Source: Nocardioides sp. zg-1228
Lineage (GTDB): Bacteria > Actinomycetota > Actinomycetes > Propionibacteriales > Nocardioidaceae
Direction of reading: 5' to 3'
Assembly: GCF_017086465.1 (NCBI RefSeq)
Contig: NZ_CP070961.1
Location: 1,364,001-1,428,000 of the forward strand
DNA length: 64,000 nt
Under the pieces are notes generated by a model that saw only the letters and a program-made list of their open reading frames with translations, was not told the origin of the DNA and ran no database searches. Positions 8,470 through 18,093 of the stretch are shown one piece after another; the stretch's first letter is position 1; every line of letters starts with the position of its first letter. A program made the translations under genes and the position numbers.

Positions 8470-9442
8470 GCGATCGTCCCGGACCGCAGCGGGCCTGCTC
8501 CTCGCGCTCGCGTCGGCGCTCACCTTCGGCCTCTCCGGCGCGCTCGCCCGCGGGCTGCTCGACACCGGCTGGAGCGCGGGCGCCGCGGTGACGCTGCGCA
8601 CCGCGATCGCCGCGCTCGTCCTGCTGGTGCCCGGCCTGCTGGCCCTGCGCGGGCGCCTCCACGTGCTCCGGGCCAATGCCGGGCTCGTCACCGTCTACGG
8701 CATCACGGCGGTCGCCGGCGCCCAGCTGTGCTACTTCTACGCCGTCACCTACATGCAGGTGAGCGTGGCGCTGCTGCTGGAGTACACCGCGCCGGTCGCG
8801 GTGGTCGTCTGGCTCTGGGTGCGCCACGGCCACCGGCCCTCGGGGCTCACGGTGATCGGCGCGGCGATCGCCGCTGCCGGACTGGTGCTCGTGCTGGACG
8901 TCGTCTCGGGCGCCGAGCTGAGCACGGCCGGGGTGCTGTGGGCGCTCGGCGCCATGGTCGGGGCGGCGAGCTACTTCGTCATCTCCGCCGACGAGGGCAA
9001 CGGGCTGCCCGGCATCAGCCTCGCCGCGGGCGGGCTGTTCGTCGCGACCGCGGTCCTCGGCGCGGCCGGGGCCATCGGCGTCCTGCCGTTCCGCACCTCG
9101 ACGGCCGACGCGGCCTACGCCGGCGTCGCGGTGCCCTGGTGGGTCACGGTCCTGGCGCTCGGGCTGGTCACGGCCGCGTTCGCCTACGTCACCGGCATCG
9201 AGGCCGGGCGCCGGCTCGGGAGCCGGCTGGCGTCGTTCGTCGCGCTCGGGGAGGTGCTGGCCGCGGTGGTGTGGGCCTGGCTCCTGCTCGACGAGCTGCC
9301 GCGACCGATCCAGCTCGCCGGCGGGCTGCTGGTGCTGGCCGGTGTGGTCGTGGTCAAGCTGGGCGAGGAGCGGGCGCCGCTCCTGGCGGAGCCGCTCCCC
9401 GCGGCGGACCCTGACCCCGTCAGCGGGCGTCCTGCCGGGTGA
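8447..9442 (+). CDS. EamA/DMT superfamily transporter
   Basis: This integral membrane protein of 331 residues has about ten predicted helices in two EamA repeats (roughly residues 15-150 and 160-310). Examples are LLLALASALTFGLSGALARGLL and, in the second half, ASFVALGEVLAAVVWAWLLLDE, the conserved end of the DMT repeat. DMT proteins export metabolites or amino acids, but the substrate cannot be told. The GTG at 8447 was chosen over the ATG at 8441 because the -10 box TAGCGT ends at 8439, which places the transcript start at the GTG. It diverges from a CGNR regulator, its probable controller. Its 3' end overlaps the convergent AI-2E gene by 23 nt. Confidence 0.9.
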   Translation: MTALTHDARSSRTAAGLLLALASALTFGLSGALARGLLDTGWSAGAAVTLRTAIAALVLLVPGLLALRGRLHVLRANAGLVTVYGITAVAGAQLCYFYAVTYMQVSVALLLEYTAPVAVVVWLWVRHGHRPSGLTVIGAAIAAAGLVLVLDVVSGAELSTAGVLWALGAMVGAASYFVISADEGNGLPGISLAAGGLFVATAVLGAAGAIGVLPFRTSTADAAYAGVAVPWWVTVLALGLVTAAFAYVTGIEAGRRLGSRLASFVALGEVLAAVVWAWLLLDELPRPIQLAGGLLVLAGVVVVKLGEERAPLLAEPLPAADPDPVSGRPAG

Positions 9443-10691
9443 GGAAGACCTCGCGGTGCAGCAGGAGCAGCGCCGCGGCGACCGGGACGGCCAGCAGCGC
9501 GCCCACCACGCCCATCAGCGACCCGCCCACGAGGGCCGCGACCACGGTGACCGAGCCCGGCAGGTCGACCGACCTCTTCATGATGCGCGGGTAGATCACG
9601 TAGGACTCGAACTGCTGGTAGGCCAGGTAGTAGACCAGCGCCACCAGGGCGACCGTGGGGGAGACCGTCAGGCCGAGCAGCGTCATGATCGCGCCGGACA
9701 CGAAGGCGCCCACGATCGGGATGAGCGAGAAGAGGCCCACGACGAAGGCCAGCGCGAAGGCGTAGTCACCCAGCCCGATGAGGGTCGAGAACACCAGCGT
9801 GCTGATGCCCGCGCACAACGCGACGAAGAAGGCGCCCGCGACGTAGGCGCCCGTCGAGCGGATGATGCCGTCGCCCAGCTCGCTGACGCGCCGACGCCGC
9901 GACGCCGGCGCCAGGGAGTAGGCCGCGTGCTTGATGCTCGGCAGCGAGGCCAGGAAGTAGATCATCAGCACGAGGACGATGAGGCTGTTGGTGACCACCG
10001 AGAGCACCCGCAGGCCGACGCCGAGCGCGCCGCCGAAGACGCGCTGGCCGAAGTCGCCGTTCTGGATGTAGTCGCGCACCTTGGCGATCACGTCGTACTT
10101 GTCGTCGAGCCTCTGCACCTGGGCGTTGGACTGCAGGTCGTCGAGCCAGCCGGGGGCGCTCCGGGTGATCGCGGCGATCTGCTCGCTGATCACCGGCGCG
10201 ACGGCCACGACGAAGAGGGCGAGCACGCCGAGCACGACGACGAGGACCAGGAGCACCGACAGCCCGCGCCGCACGCCGCGCCGCATGAAGAACTCGACCG
10301 TGGGATTGAGGCCGATGGCCAGGAACATCGACATCACCAGCAGCACGAGGATCGAGGAGATGCTCAACAGCTGCTGGCTGAGGAAGATCGCGACGACCGC
10401 GCCGAGCGCGCCGAAGAACCCGATGTTGAAGGGGGAGTGCCGCAACAGCATCGGCGAGGGGACCGGCTCGGCCGGGACGTAGGGCACGTCGAGGGCCTCG
10501 TCGACCACGAGATCGGTGGCGTCGTCGATCCGCTCCGCGATGTCGACGGCCGAGCGCGCGGAGTCGTGGGCCGCCCCCTCTGCCGCGTCGGCGGCCGCCT
10601 CGGCGCGGTCGGCGTCATCGGCGACCTGCTCGGCGACCCGTGCGGCGACCCCGTCGAGCGAGCGCGGCGTCTCGGCGGTCCGGGTGTCCAC
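9420..10691 (-). CDS. AI-2E family transporter / permease
   Basis: A membrane protein of 423 residues from this start. An acidic, Ala-rich N-terminus (VAARVAEQVADDADRAEAAAD) leads to about eight helices with the family pattern, including the QLLSISSILVLLVMSMFLAI helix pair, VFGLFSLIPIVGAFVSG-like loops and ALLAVPVAAALLLL at the end. The family includes E. coli TqsA, which exports autoinducer-2, but most actinobacterial members have no proven substrate. The start is uncertain: the reading frame continues to the stop of the upstream gene, where a CTG at 10769 overlaps that stop (CTGA). The first conventional start is the GTG at 10691. It probably forms an operon with the upstream coiled-coil gene. 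Confidence 0.85.
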   Translation of the reverse strand: MDTRTAETPRSLDGVAARVAEQVADDADRAEAAADAAEGAAHDSARSAVDIAERIDDATDLVVDEALDVPYVPAEPVPSPMLLRHSPFNIGFFGALGAVVAIFLSQQLLSISSILVLLVMSMFLAIGLNPTVEFFMRRGVRRGLSVLLVLVVVLGVLALFVVAVAPVISEQIAAITRSAPGWLDDLQSNAQVQRLDDKYDVIAKVRDYIQNGDFGQRVFGGALGVGLRVLSVVTNSLIVLVLMIYFLASLPSIKHAAYSLAPASRRRRVSELGDGIIRSTGAYVAGAFFVALCAGISTLVFSTLIGLGDYAFALAFVVGLFSLIPIVGAFVSGAIMTLLGLTVSPTVALVALVYYLAYQQFESYVIYPRIMKRSVDLPGSVTVVAALVGGSLMGVVGALLAVPVAAALLLLHREVFLTRQDAR

Positions 10692-10765
10692 GGAGATGCG
10701 GCCCGAGTGGTCGGGCGAGTTCCCGGACCCGGAGGCGACCAGCGCCCGGAGCCGGTCGCGCCAGC

Positions 10766-12109
10766 TCAGGACTCGTCCTCGGCGAAGCCCGCGACCACGT
10801 CGCGCAGGGCGCCGAGCTGGGCGGTGATCGCGTCGCGGCGCTTGGCCGCGCGATCGACCTCCGCCTGGATGTTGGCCAGCTCCCGCTCCGCCTGGGCGAT
10901 GCGGGTGGCGCCGATGGAGTCGGCCTGGGTGCGGGCCGAGGCGACGATCTGCTCGGCCTCGCGCCGGGCGCGGGAGAGCAGGCCCTCGGACTCCGACTGG
11001 GCCTGCTGGCGGTGGGCCGTGGCCTGGGCCGTCGCCTCGCGCGCCCGCTGCTCGGCGGCGTTGGCGCGTGCCTCGGCCTCGGCGACCAGGCGCTGGGTCT
11101 CGGCGGTGGCGTTGCTGTGGTGCTCGGCGGCCTCGCGGGCGAGGCGCTCCTTCTCCACCGCCAGGGTGCGCCGCGCCTCCTGGACCTCGCGGTCGGCGGC
11201 GGCGCGGGCCTGCTCGGCCTCGCGGGTCGCCGTCACGCGCACCTCGTTGGTCTCCTGCTGTGCGGCGAGGCGGAGCTGGTCGGCCTCGCGCCGGGCGGCC
11301 GCGAGCAGGTCGTCGGCCTCGGCCTTTGCGAGGGCGCGCTCGGTCTCGGCGTCGGTGGTCAGGCGCGAGCGCATCTCGTCGAGCTCCTTGAGCTGGACCA
11401 TCCGCATGTCGTCGGCCTCGCGGGCCGCGTCGGCCCGGATGCTGTGGGCGTCGCGCTCGGCCTGCGCGCGGATCTCGTCGGCCTCGCGGCGGGCGGCGGC
11501 GCGCACGTCGGCGGCCTCGTCCTCGGCCATCTTGAGCATGGAGGTCGCCCGGCCGCCCAGTCCGGCGTAGGTCGGGTTGGCGTTCTCCGCGACCTCGACC
11601 CGCAGCCGCTCGAGCTCGGCCTCGAGCTCGATGACCTGCTGCTCGCTGCTGGCCAGGCTGGTGGCCAGGCCCGACTTCTCGCTCAGGAGCTGGCCGAGGC
11701 GCTGGTCGACGGCCGCCTTGTCGTAGCCACCGCGCCGCACCACCGGCAGCGGACCGGCTGCCGGTGCGGGCACCGGGGGGAGCTGCGCGGGCGGGGGGAC
11801 CACGGGCGCTCGCCGGGTGGTCTCGCCCCGCGGCACCGGGGCCGCTGCGCGGACCGGCTGGGTGGCCTGCGGGGTGGCCGGCGGGGTGGCCGGCGGGGGA
11901 GCGGGGGTCGTCGCCCCACCGGCGGGGGCGCGGCGTGGCTCGTCGTCCGGCGTCTCCTTCGGGGTCACCGGGAGGACCTGGGTCTCCTCGGCGGCGGAGT
12001 CCGGGGTCGTCCGACTCTCGGTGCCGGCGCCGGCGGGGCCGGAAGGGGTGGCCTTGCCGTCGGCGGGCTCCGGCTCGTCGAAGATGGACAGGCCCTGGTC
12101 GGAAGCCAT
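10766..12109 (-). CDS. DivIVA/Scy-like coiled-coil polarity protein
   Basis: This cytosolic protein of 447 residues has a short N-terminal stretch, a long Pro/Ala/Thr-rich linker (about 20-125), a DivIVA-like segment VVRRGGYDKAAVDQRLGQLL (about 128-150), and then roughly 290 residues of near-uninterrupted heptad coiled coil rich in Ala, Glu and Arg (ADVRAAARREADEIRAQAER and many similar repeats). Related actinobacterial proteins (DivIVA, Scy, FilP, cellulose-binding-protein homologues) scaffold polar growth and cell division. The ATG at 12109 begins MASDQGLSIFDEPEP. The AI-2E transporter follows in the same direction, overlapping by up to 4 nt if its rare CTG start is used. Confidence 0.8.
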   Translation of the reverse strand: MASDQGLSIFDEPEPADGKATPSGPAGAGTESRTTPDSAAEETQVLPVTPKETPDDEPRRAPAGGATTPAPPPATPPATPQATQPVRAAAPVPRGETTRRAPVVPPPAQLPPVPAPAAGPLPVVRRGGYDKAAVDQRLGQLLSEKSGLATSLASSEQQVIELEAELERLRVEVAENANPTYAGLGGRATSMLKMAEDEAADVRAAARREADEIRAQAERDAHSIRADAAREADDMRMVQLKELDEMRSRLTTDAETERALAKAEADDLLAAARREADQLRLAAQQETNEVRVTATREAEQARAAADREVQEARRTLAVEKERLAREAAEHHSNATAETQRLVAEAEARANAAEQRAREATAQATAHRQQAQSESEGLLSRARREAEQIVASARTQADSIGATRIAQAERELANIQAEVDRAAKRRDAITAQLGALRDVVAGFAEDES

Positions 12110-12176
12110 GCTGCGGCACCCACTCTCACGTCGTACGGACTGCGTCCCGGCCAGTCTCTCCGATGGGTCCTCAAGT

Positions 12177-12228
12177 TCACACCCCGGCTCGCGGGCGACC
12201 GGGATCTGGTCGGCGAACCGGGGTGTGA
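12177..12228. repeat. inverted repeat with GGGGTGTGA arms
   Basis: TCACACCCCGG (12177-12187) and its complement CCGGGGTGTGA (12218-12228) flank a 30-nt spacer just downstream of ccrA. The right arm's CCGGGGTGTGACG is found again at 14295-14307. It may be a weak terminator or a protein-binding site. Confidence 0.45.
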
Positions 12229-12262
12229 CGACCCTCGCAGGCCGGGTGCGGGCGCGGGGCGT

Positions 12263-13603
12263 TCAGACGCCGCGGAAGCGGTTGATCGCGGTCTCGTGCT
12301 GGGCGCGCATCTCGTGGTCGAGGACGCCGAGGCCCTCCTCGGGGGCCAGGCAGAGCACGCCGACCTTGCCCTGGTGGGCGTTCTGGTGGACGTCGAGGGC
12401 CGCCTGCCCGACCTCCTGGAGGGTGTAGGTCTTCGACAGGGTCGGGTGGATCTTGCCCTTGGCGATGAGGCGGTTGGCCTCCCACGACTCGCGGTAGTTG
12501 GCGAAGTGGCTGGAGATGATGCGCTTGAGGTTCATCCACAGGTAGCGGTTGTCGTACTCGTGCATGTAGCCCGAGGTGGACGCGCAGGTGGTGATGGTGC
12601 CGCCCTTGCGGGTGACGAAGACCGAGGCGCCGAAGGTCTCCCGGCCGGGGTGCTCGAAGACGATGTCGATGTCCTCGCCGCCGGTGAGCTCGCGGATGCG
12701 GGCGCCGAAGCGCTTCCACTCCCGCGGGTCCTGCTGGGTGCCCTCGTCGTTCCAGAACCTGTAGTCCTCCTCGGAGCGGTTGATGATCAGCTCCGCGCCC
12801 ATGCTGCGGGCGATGGAAGCCTTCTCCTCGTTGGAGACCACGCACACCGGGGTCGCCCCGCCGTTGAGGGCGTACTGCGTCGCGAACCCGCCCAGGCCGC
12901 CGGAGGCGCCCCAGATCAGGACGTTGTCGCCCTGCTTCATGTCGCCGCCGTTCTTGCTGACGAGCTGGCGGTAGGCGGTGCAGTTGACCAGGCCGGGGGA
13001 GGCGGCCTCCTCCCAGGTCAGGTGCTCCGGCTTGGGCATGAGCTGGTTGGCCTTGACCATCGCCACGTCGGCCAGGCCGCCGAAGTTGGTCTCGAAGCCC
13101 CAGATCCGCTGCTCGGTGTCGAGCATGGTGTCGTTGTGGCCGTCGGGACCCTCGAGCTCGACGGAGAGGCAGTGGGCCACCACCCGGTCGCCGGGCTTCC
13201 ACTTGGTGACGCCGGGGCCGGTCTTGAGCACGACGCCGGACAGGTCGGAGCCCACCACGTGGTAGGGCAGGTCGTGGCGCTTGGTCAGCTCGCTGTTGCG
13301 GCCGTAGCGCTCGAGGAACCCGAAGGTGGACACCGGCTCGAAGATGGAGGTCCACACGGTGTTGTAGTTGATGGCGCTCGCCATCACGGCCACGAAGGCC
13401 TCGCCGGGTCCGAGCTCGGGCAGCGGCACGTCCTCGACGTGGAGCGACGCGCGCGGGTCCTTGTCCTTCGACGCCACCCCCTCGAACATGTCGACCTCGT
13501 CCTTCTTGACGAAGGCGGCGCGGTAGGACTCCGGGAGGTCGAGGCTGGCGAAGTCCTCCGCCGTGGCGCTGCCGGACTGGATGGCGTCGAGGATGTGGTG
13601 CAC
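12263..13603 (-). CDS. ccrA: crotonyl-CoA carboxylase/reductase
   Basis: This 446-residue medium-chain dehydrogenase converts crotonyl-CoA, CO2 and NADPH to ethylmalonyl-CoA, the key step of the ethylmalonyl-CoA pathway and a source of extender units; without CO2 it yields butyryl-CoA. The length and full-length pattern match Ccr: ASAINYNTVWTSIFEP, PYHVVGSDLSGVVLKTG, the nucleotide loop IWGASGGLGGFATQYA and HPGRETFGASVFVTRKGG with NLKRIISSHFANYRE. The GTG at 13603 is preferred because AGGAGA lies about 7 nt upstream and VHHILDAIQSG aligns with the family start; an ATG seven codons upstream would bury that site. The methylmalonyl-CoA epimerase gene lies upstream on the same strand. Confidence 0.95.
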   Translation of the reverse strand: MHHILDAIQSGSATAEDFASLDLPESYRAAFVKKDEVDMFEGVASKDKDPRASLHVEDVPLPELGPGEAFVAVMASAINYNTVWTSIFEPVSTFGFLERYGRNSELTKRHDLPYHVVGSDLSGVVLKTGPGVTKWKPGDRVVAHCLSVELEGPDGHNDTMLDTEQRIWGFETNFGGLADVAMVKANQLMPKPEHLTWEEAASPGLVNCTAYRQLVSKNGGDMKQGDNVLIWGASGGLGGFATQYALNGGATPVCVVSNEEKASIARSMGAELIINRSEEDYRFWNDEGTQQDPREWKRFGARIRELTGGEDIDIVFEHPGRETFGASVFVTRKGGTITTCASTSGYMHEYDNRYLWMNLKRIISSHFANYRESWEANRLIAKGKIHPTLSKTYTLQEVGQAALDVHQNAHQGKVGVLCLAPEEGLGVLDHEMRAQHETAINRFRGV

Positions 13604-13737
13604 GGGTGTCTCCTGGTGCGGCATCGGGGGGACGAGTGCCGGGGACGATACCGGCGAGTAACCACTGGTGGTGGGTGGTGTGACGTACGTCGCGGTGGGG
13701 CCCGGGGCGAGCCCGCGGGTGCTGGTGGGCGGGGGCG

Positions 13738-14202
13738 TCAGTGCGCGGACGCGGCGGGCTCGACGAGCTCGACCAGCACGCCGCCCGCGTCCTTGGGGTG
13801 GATGAAGTTGACCCGGCTGTCGGAGGTGCCACGGCGCGGGGCGTCGTAGAGCAGGCGCAGCCCACGCTCGCGCAGGACGCCCGCCACGTGCTCGACGTCG
13901 TCGACGCGGAAGGCGAGCTGTTGGATGCCCGGGCCGTTGCGGTCGAGGAACTTCGCGATCGTGGACTCGGGGGTCAGCGGGGCGAGCAGCTGGATGCACG
14001 AGCCGGAGTCGCCCACCCCGACCATCGCCTCGCGCACGCCCTGCTCCTCGTTGACCTCCTCGTGGAGGACCTCCATGCCGTAGGTGTCGCGGTAGAAGGC
14101 CATCGCCTCGTCGAGGTCGGGGACGGCGATGCCCACGTGGTCGATGGCGGTGAACAGGTGCTGGACGTCACCGAGGGGGTGTCCGGGCAGGTCGGGGCTC
14201 AT
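13738..14202 (-). CDS. mce: methylmalonyl-CoA epimerase
   Basis: This 154-residue VOC-fold enzyme interconverts (2S)- and (2R)-methylmalonyl-CoA. Family features are FTAIDHVGIAVPDLDEAMAF (first metal His), YGMEVLHEEVNEEQGVREA (the NEEQGV block is typical), GIQQLAFRVDDVEHV with its metal ligand near the middle, and VNFIHPKDAGGVLVELVEP with the final metal ligand. It links propionyl-CoA carboxylation to methylmalonyl-CoA mutase. MeaB, the mutase chaperone, is encoded 1.4 kb away, and Ccr lies downstream in the same direction. The start is taken as the ATG at 14202; an in-frame GTG two codons upstream is possible. It is divergent from the thiolase. Confidence 0.95.
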   Translation of the reverse strand: MSPDLPGHPLGDVQHLFTAIDHVGIAVPDLDEAMAFYRDTYGMEVLHEEVNEEQGVREAMVGVGDSGSCIQLLAPLTPESTIAKFLDRNGPGIQQLAFRVDDVEHVAGVLRERGLRLLYDAPRRGTSDSRVNFIHPKDAGGVLVELVEPAASAH

Positions 14203-14361
14203 GCGCACATGGTGGCCGACGCGGCGCCCGGGGGCGAGGGGGTGTGAGCGTCACCACGCGGACTGAGCGGGGGTCCCGGAACGAGAGCGCCGACCCGGGG
14301 TGTGACGCGTGCCTCACGGGACGCCGGCACCACACCCTCCCGGCGCCGTCACCGAGGTGGG

Positions 14362-14367
14362 TAGGGT
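14362..14367 (+). promoter_or_regulatory. putative -10 box of the thiolase-meaB operon
   Basis: TAGGGT lies about 44 nt before the thiolase ATG, giving a short 5' leader that contains the GGAGG ribosome-binding site at 14399-14403. The divergent gap to the epimerase carries copies of a GGGGTGTGA motif. Confidence 0.4.
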
Positions 14368-14410
14368 CCGAAGGAGCAGCACCTCGATCCTTTCGACTGG
14401 AGGCACCTCA

Positions 14411-15601
<1,191 letters not shown>

Positions 15602-15637
15602 GCGCACCGGCGCGGCGGCGGGGGCGTGTCCGGCGGC

Positions 15638-16594
15638 ATGACGAGGCGTGGCGCCGTAACGGTGCCCGACCTCGTCGATCGCGCCCGCCGGGGCGACCCG
15701 GCCGCCGTGGCCCGGCTGATCACGCTCGTCGAGGACGCGTCCCCGCTCCTGCGGGAGGTGATGGCCGCGCTCGGCCCGCACGCCGGGCGCGCCCACGTGC
15801 TGGGCATCACCGGCGCGCCGGGCGTGGGCAAGTCGACCACGACCAACGCGCTCGTCACCGGGCTGAGGCGCTCGGGCAGGCGCGTCGGCGTCCTGGCCAT
15901 CGACCCCTCGTCGCCGTTCTCCGGTGGGGCGCTGCTCGGCGACCGGGTCCGGATGGGCGACCACGCCCTCGACCGCGACGTCTACATCCGCTCGATGGGT
16001 GCCCGCGGCCACCTCGGCGGGCTCGCGTGGTCCACGCCGCAGGCGGTCCGCGTCCTCGACGCGGCCGGGTGCGACGTCGTGGTCGTCGAGACCGTCGGCG
16101 TGGGGCAGAGCGAGGTCGAGGTCGCCGGGCTGGCCGACACGACGCTCGTGCTGCTCGCCCCGGGAATGGGTGACGGGATCCAGGCCGCCAAGGCGGGGAT
16201 CCTCGAGGTCGGTGACGTCTACGCGGTCAACAAGGCCGACCGCGAGGGCGCCGACCGCACCCGCCGCGAGCTGCGCACCATGCTGTCCATGGCGGAGCGT
16301 CGAGACGGGGCGTGGCGTCCGCCCGTGGTCCAGACCGTGGCGAGCACCGGCGAGGGGGTCGACGCGCTGCTCGGCGAGGTCGACCGGCACGCCGCGTGGC
16401 TCGCGGAGTCGGGCGAGCTCGCGCGCCGTCGTACGCTCCGTGCCCGGCACGAGGTCGAGGCGATCGCGCTCGCCGCGCTGCGGGAGCGTTGGGGGCGCAC
16501 CGAGGCGGGAGCCGAGCTCGACGTCCTGGCCCGGCGGGTGGCCGCGGGCGACGTCGACCCCTACGCGGCGGCCGACGAGCTGCTGGCCGACTGA
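15638..16594 (+). CDS. meaB: methylmalonyl-CoA mutase-associated GTPase MeaB
   Basis: This 318-residue G3E-type P-loop GTPase protects and gates methylmalonyl-CoA mutase during cobalamin loading. Visible motifs are Walker A GAPGVGKSTT, the switch region AIDPSSPFSGGALLGDRVRM, the RSMGARGHLGGLA block, VVVVETVGVGQSEVEV (G3) and YAVNKADREGADR (NKxD base recognition). The C-terminal helices end YAAADELLAD, the dimerisation region. The start may be the ATG at 15638 or the in-frame GTG at 15626; neither has a strong ribosome-binding site. It follows the thiolase closely. The mutase subunits themselves are not in this window. Confidence 0.94.
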   Translation: MTRRGAVTVPDLVDRARRGDPAAVARLITLVEDASPLLREVMAALGPHAGRAHVLGITGAPGVGKSTTTNALVTGLRRSGRRVGVLAIDPSSPFSGGALLGDRVRMGDHALDRDVYIRSMGARGHLGGLAWSTPQAVRVLDAAGCDVVVVETVGVGQSEVEVAGLADTTLVLLAPGMGDGIQAAKAGILEVGDVYAVNKADREGADRTRRELRTMLSMAERRDGAWRPPVVQTVASTGEGVDALLGEVDRHAAWLAESGELARRRTLRARHEVEAIALAALRERWGRTEAGAELDVLARRVAAGDVDPYAAADELLAD

Positions 16595-16619
16595 GCGGGA
16601 ACCGCCCGGGGCTGCGGCG

Positions 16620-17354
16620 TCAGCTGATCAGCAGGGTCTGGCCGGTGATCCGGGCGGCGGCACTGCTCGCCAGGAAGAGCGTCGCATCGGCGACGGCGTC
16701 GGCGACCTGCGGCGAGCGGGCCCGCACGAGCGTGCCGCCGGCGGTCCGGCTGCCGCCGCCAGACGCGGGGCCGGGGGCGTACTGGCGCGGCAGCACCGAC
16801 GGCGACATCGGGAGCACGGCGTTGACGCGCACGCCGAGTCCGGCCCAGTTGTGGCCGGCGCGGGCCGTCGTCTCGACGAGGTCGCGGCGGGCCGCCTCCG
16901 GGGTGCCGGAGAGCTGCAGCCAGCTCGTCACCGCCCCCGTGTGGACGACGCACCCCCCGCCCAGGGCCGGGCTCTGCCCGAGCTTGAGCCGTAGCCGAGT
17001 GGTGAGGAACGTCGGTCCGAGCAGCCCCGACCGGACGGCCTGGGCGATGAAGGCCTGCTCGTCGGGGGGAAGGCCGTGGGGGAGGGCGCAGGGCGCCGCC
17101 AGCACCAGGACGTCGATGTGCGTGATCGACGCGGCGAGGTGGTCGATCGAGTCCTGCCGAGCGAGGTTGACCGACTCGTAGTCGAACGCCGAGAGATCGG
17201 TGTCGTAGAGGGAGCGCAGCATCATCGTGCCGGTCACGGTCACGGAGGCGCCGGAGGACGCGAAGTCGGAGGCGATGGCGTGCCCTTCGCCGCGCGCGCC
17301 ACCGACGACCAGCACCTGGTAGCCGGTGAAGTCGTACGACCCGGATGTCGTCAT
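16620..17354 (-). CDS. SDR-like protein lacking the catalytic Tyr-x3-Lys
   Basis: This 244-residue Rossmann-fold protein has an SDR-like N-terminus (VLVVGGARGEGHAIASDFA, the dinucleotide loop), the strand IDVLVLAAP in place of the usual NNAG, and a normal SDR finish (GVRVNAVLPMSPSVLP, then ITGQTLLIS). At the active-site helix, where SDRs read Y-x3-K, this protein reads SGTPEAARRDLVETTARAG, with neither Tyr nor Lys in place. Oxidoreductase activity is therefore doubtful; a binding or regulatory role is possible. GGAGGGG upstream supports the ATG at 17354. It converges on meaB and has no functional partner nearby. Confidence 0.82.
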   Translation of the reverse strand: MTTSGSYDFTGYQVLVVGGARGEGHAIASDFASSGASVTVTGTMMLRSLYDTDLSAFDYESVNLARQDSIDHLAASITHIDVLVLAAPCALPHGLPPDEQAFIAQAVRSGLLGPTFLTTRLRLKLGQSPALGGGCVVHTGAVTSWLQLSGTPEAARRDLVETTARAGHNWAGLGVRVNAVLPMSPSVLPRQYAPGPASGGGSRTAGGTLVRARSPQVADAVADATLFLASSAAARITGQTLLIS

Positions 17355-17459
17355 GCCCGTCGCACCCCTCCCGTCGGACCCCGGCTTGTTGTACCACGCA
17401 GTAGCCCCCCAGTGACAGGTGCTGGAGGGGGCCTCTTCAGCCCCGTCGCGCGCCGACGC

Positions 17460-18035
17460 TCACCGCGTCCGTACGTCGTCGGCCCGGCGCGGCTCGCCCA
17501 GGTCGACGCGGGCCGTGCGCACCGCGGCGAACGTCCACAGCTTGTTGACCACGAACGACAGGGGGGTCACCAGCGTGATCACGATCAGCTGGGCCCAGTA
17601 GAGCCGGTTGCGCAGGCCCGAGGAGTCGTCGAGCAGCTCGCGCGACAGGCCGATCGGGGAGTGGGGATGCATGAGGAGGGTGAGCAGCGCGAGTCCGACC
17701 ACCTGGCAGCCGACGCCCACCACGAAGAACGGCCAGTACTCGCGCCACCAGGGCGCGGCGCCGCTGCTCTTGAAGGTCCACGTGCGGTTGAGCTGGAAGT
17801 TGGACAGGTTGGCCACGAGGAAGGCGATCGTGGAGTAGACGTGGTACCAGCGCAGGTTGAAGCCGGACGAGCCGATCGCGACGACGGCGTCGTCGAAGTG
17901 CGGGCCGAGGCGGCGCAGCACGACCAGCGTGAGCAGGTTGACCAGCACGCCCGAGGCGCCCACCACACCGAAGCGGGCGAGCAGGCCGACGTTGCGCCGG
18001 TGCCGCGTCAGCAGGGCGGCCGCCCGGGATCCCAT
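17460..18035 (-). CDS. GtrA family membrane protein
   Basis: This 191-residue protein has four hydrophobic helices in the GtrA pattern: FGVVGASGVLVNLLTLVVLR, STIAFLVANLSNFQLNRTWTF, the third near FFVVGVGCQVVGLALLTLL, and LIVITLVTPLSFVVNKLWTF. Both characteristic N-x-x-W-T-F endings are present. GtrA-like proteins are thought to move lipid-linked sugars across the membrane for cell-surface glycan decoration; no glycosyltransferase lies beside it here. A minus-strand TAGCCT box 6 nt before the ATG implies a leaderless mRNA. It diverges from the thioredoxin-TPR gene. Confidence 0.9.
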   Translation of the reverse strand: MGSRAAALLTRHRRNVGLLARFGVVGASGVLVNLLTLVVLRRLGPHFDDAVVAIGSSGFNLRWYHVYSTIAFLVANLSNFQLNRTWTFKSSGAAPWWREYWPFFVVGVGCQVVGLALLTLLMHPHSPIGLSRELLDDSSGLRNRLYWAQLIVITLVTPLSFVVNKLWTFAAVRTARVDLGEPRRADDVRTR

Positions 18036-18041
18036 GCCGTG

Positions 18042-18047
18042 AGGCTA
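18042..18047 (-). promoter_or_regulatory. putative -10 box of the GtrA gene
   Basis: TAGCCT on the minus strand lies 6 nt upstream of the ATG at 18035, which is leaderless spacing. Confidence 0.5.
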
Positions 18048-18080
18048 CCGACCCGGGCGCGCGAGCATGGTCGCGCTCCC

Positions 18081-18086
18081 TAGGAT
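18081..18086 (+). promoter_or_regulatory. putative -10 box of the thioredoxin-TPR gene
   Basis: TAGGAT is followed by 7 nt and the ATG at 18094. There is no Shine-Dalgarno sequence, so the mRNA is probably leaderless. Confidence 0.55.
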
Positions 18087-18093
18087 TGGGCCC

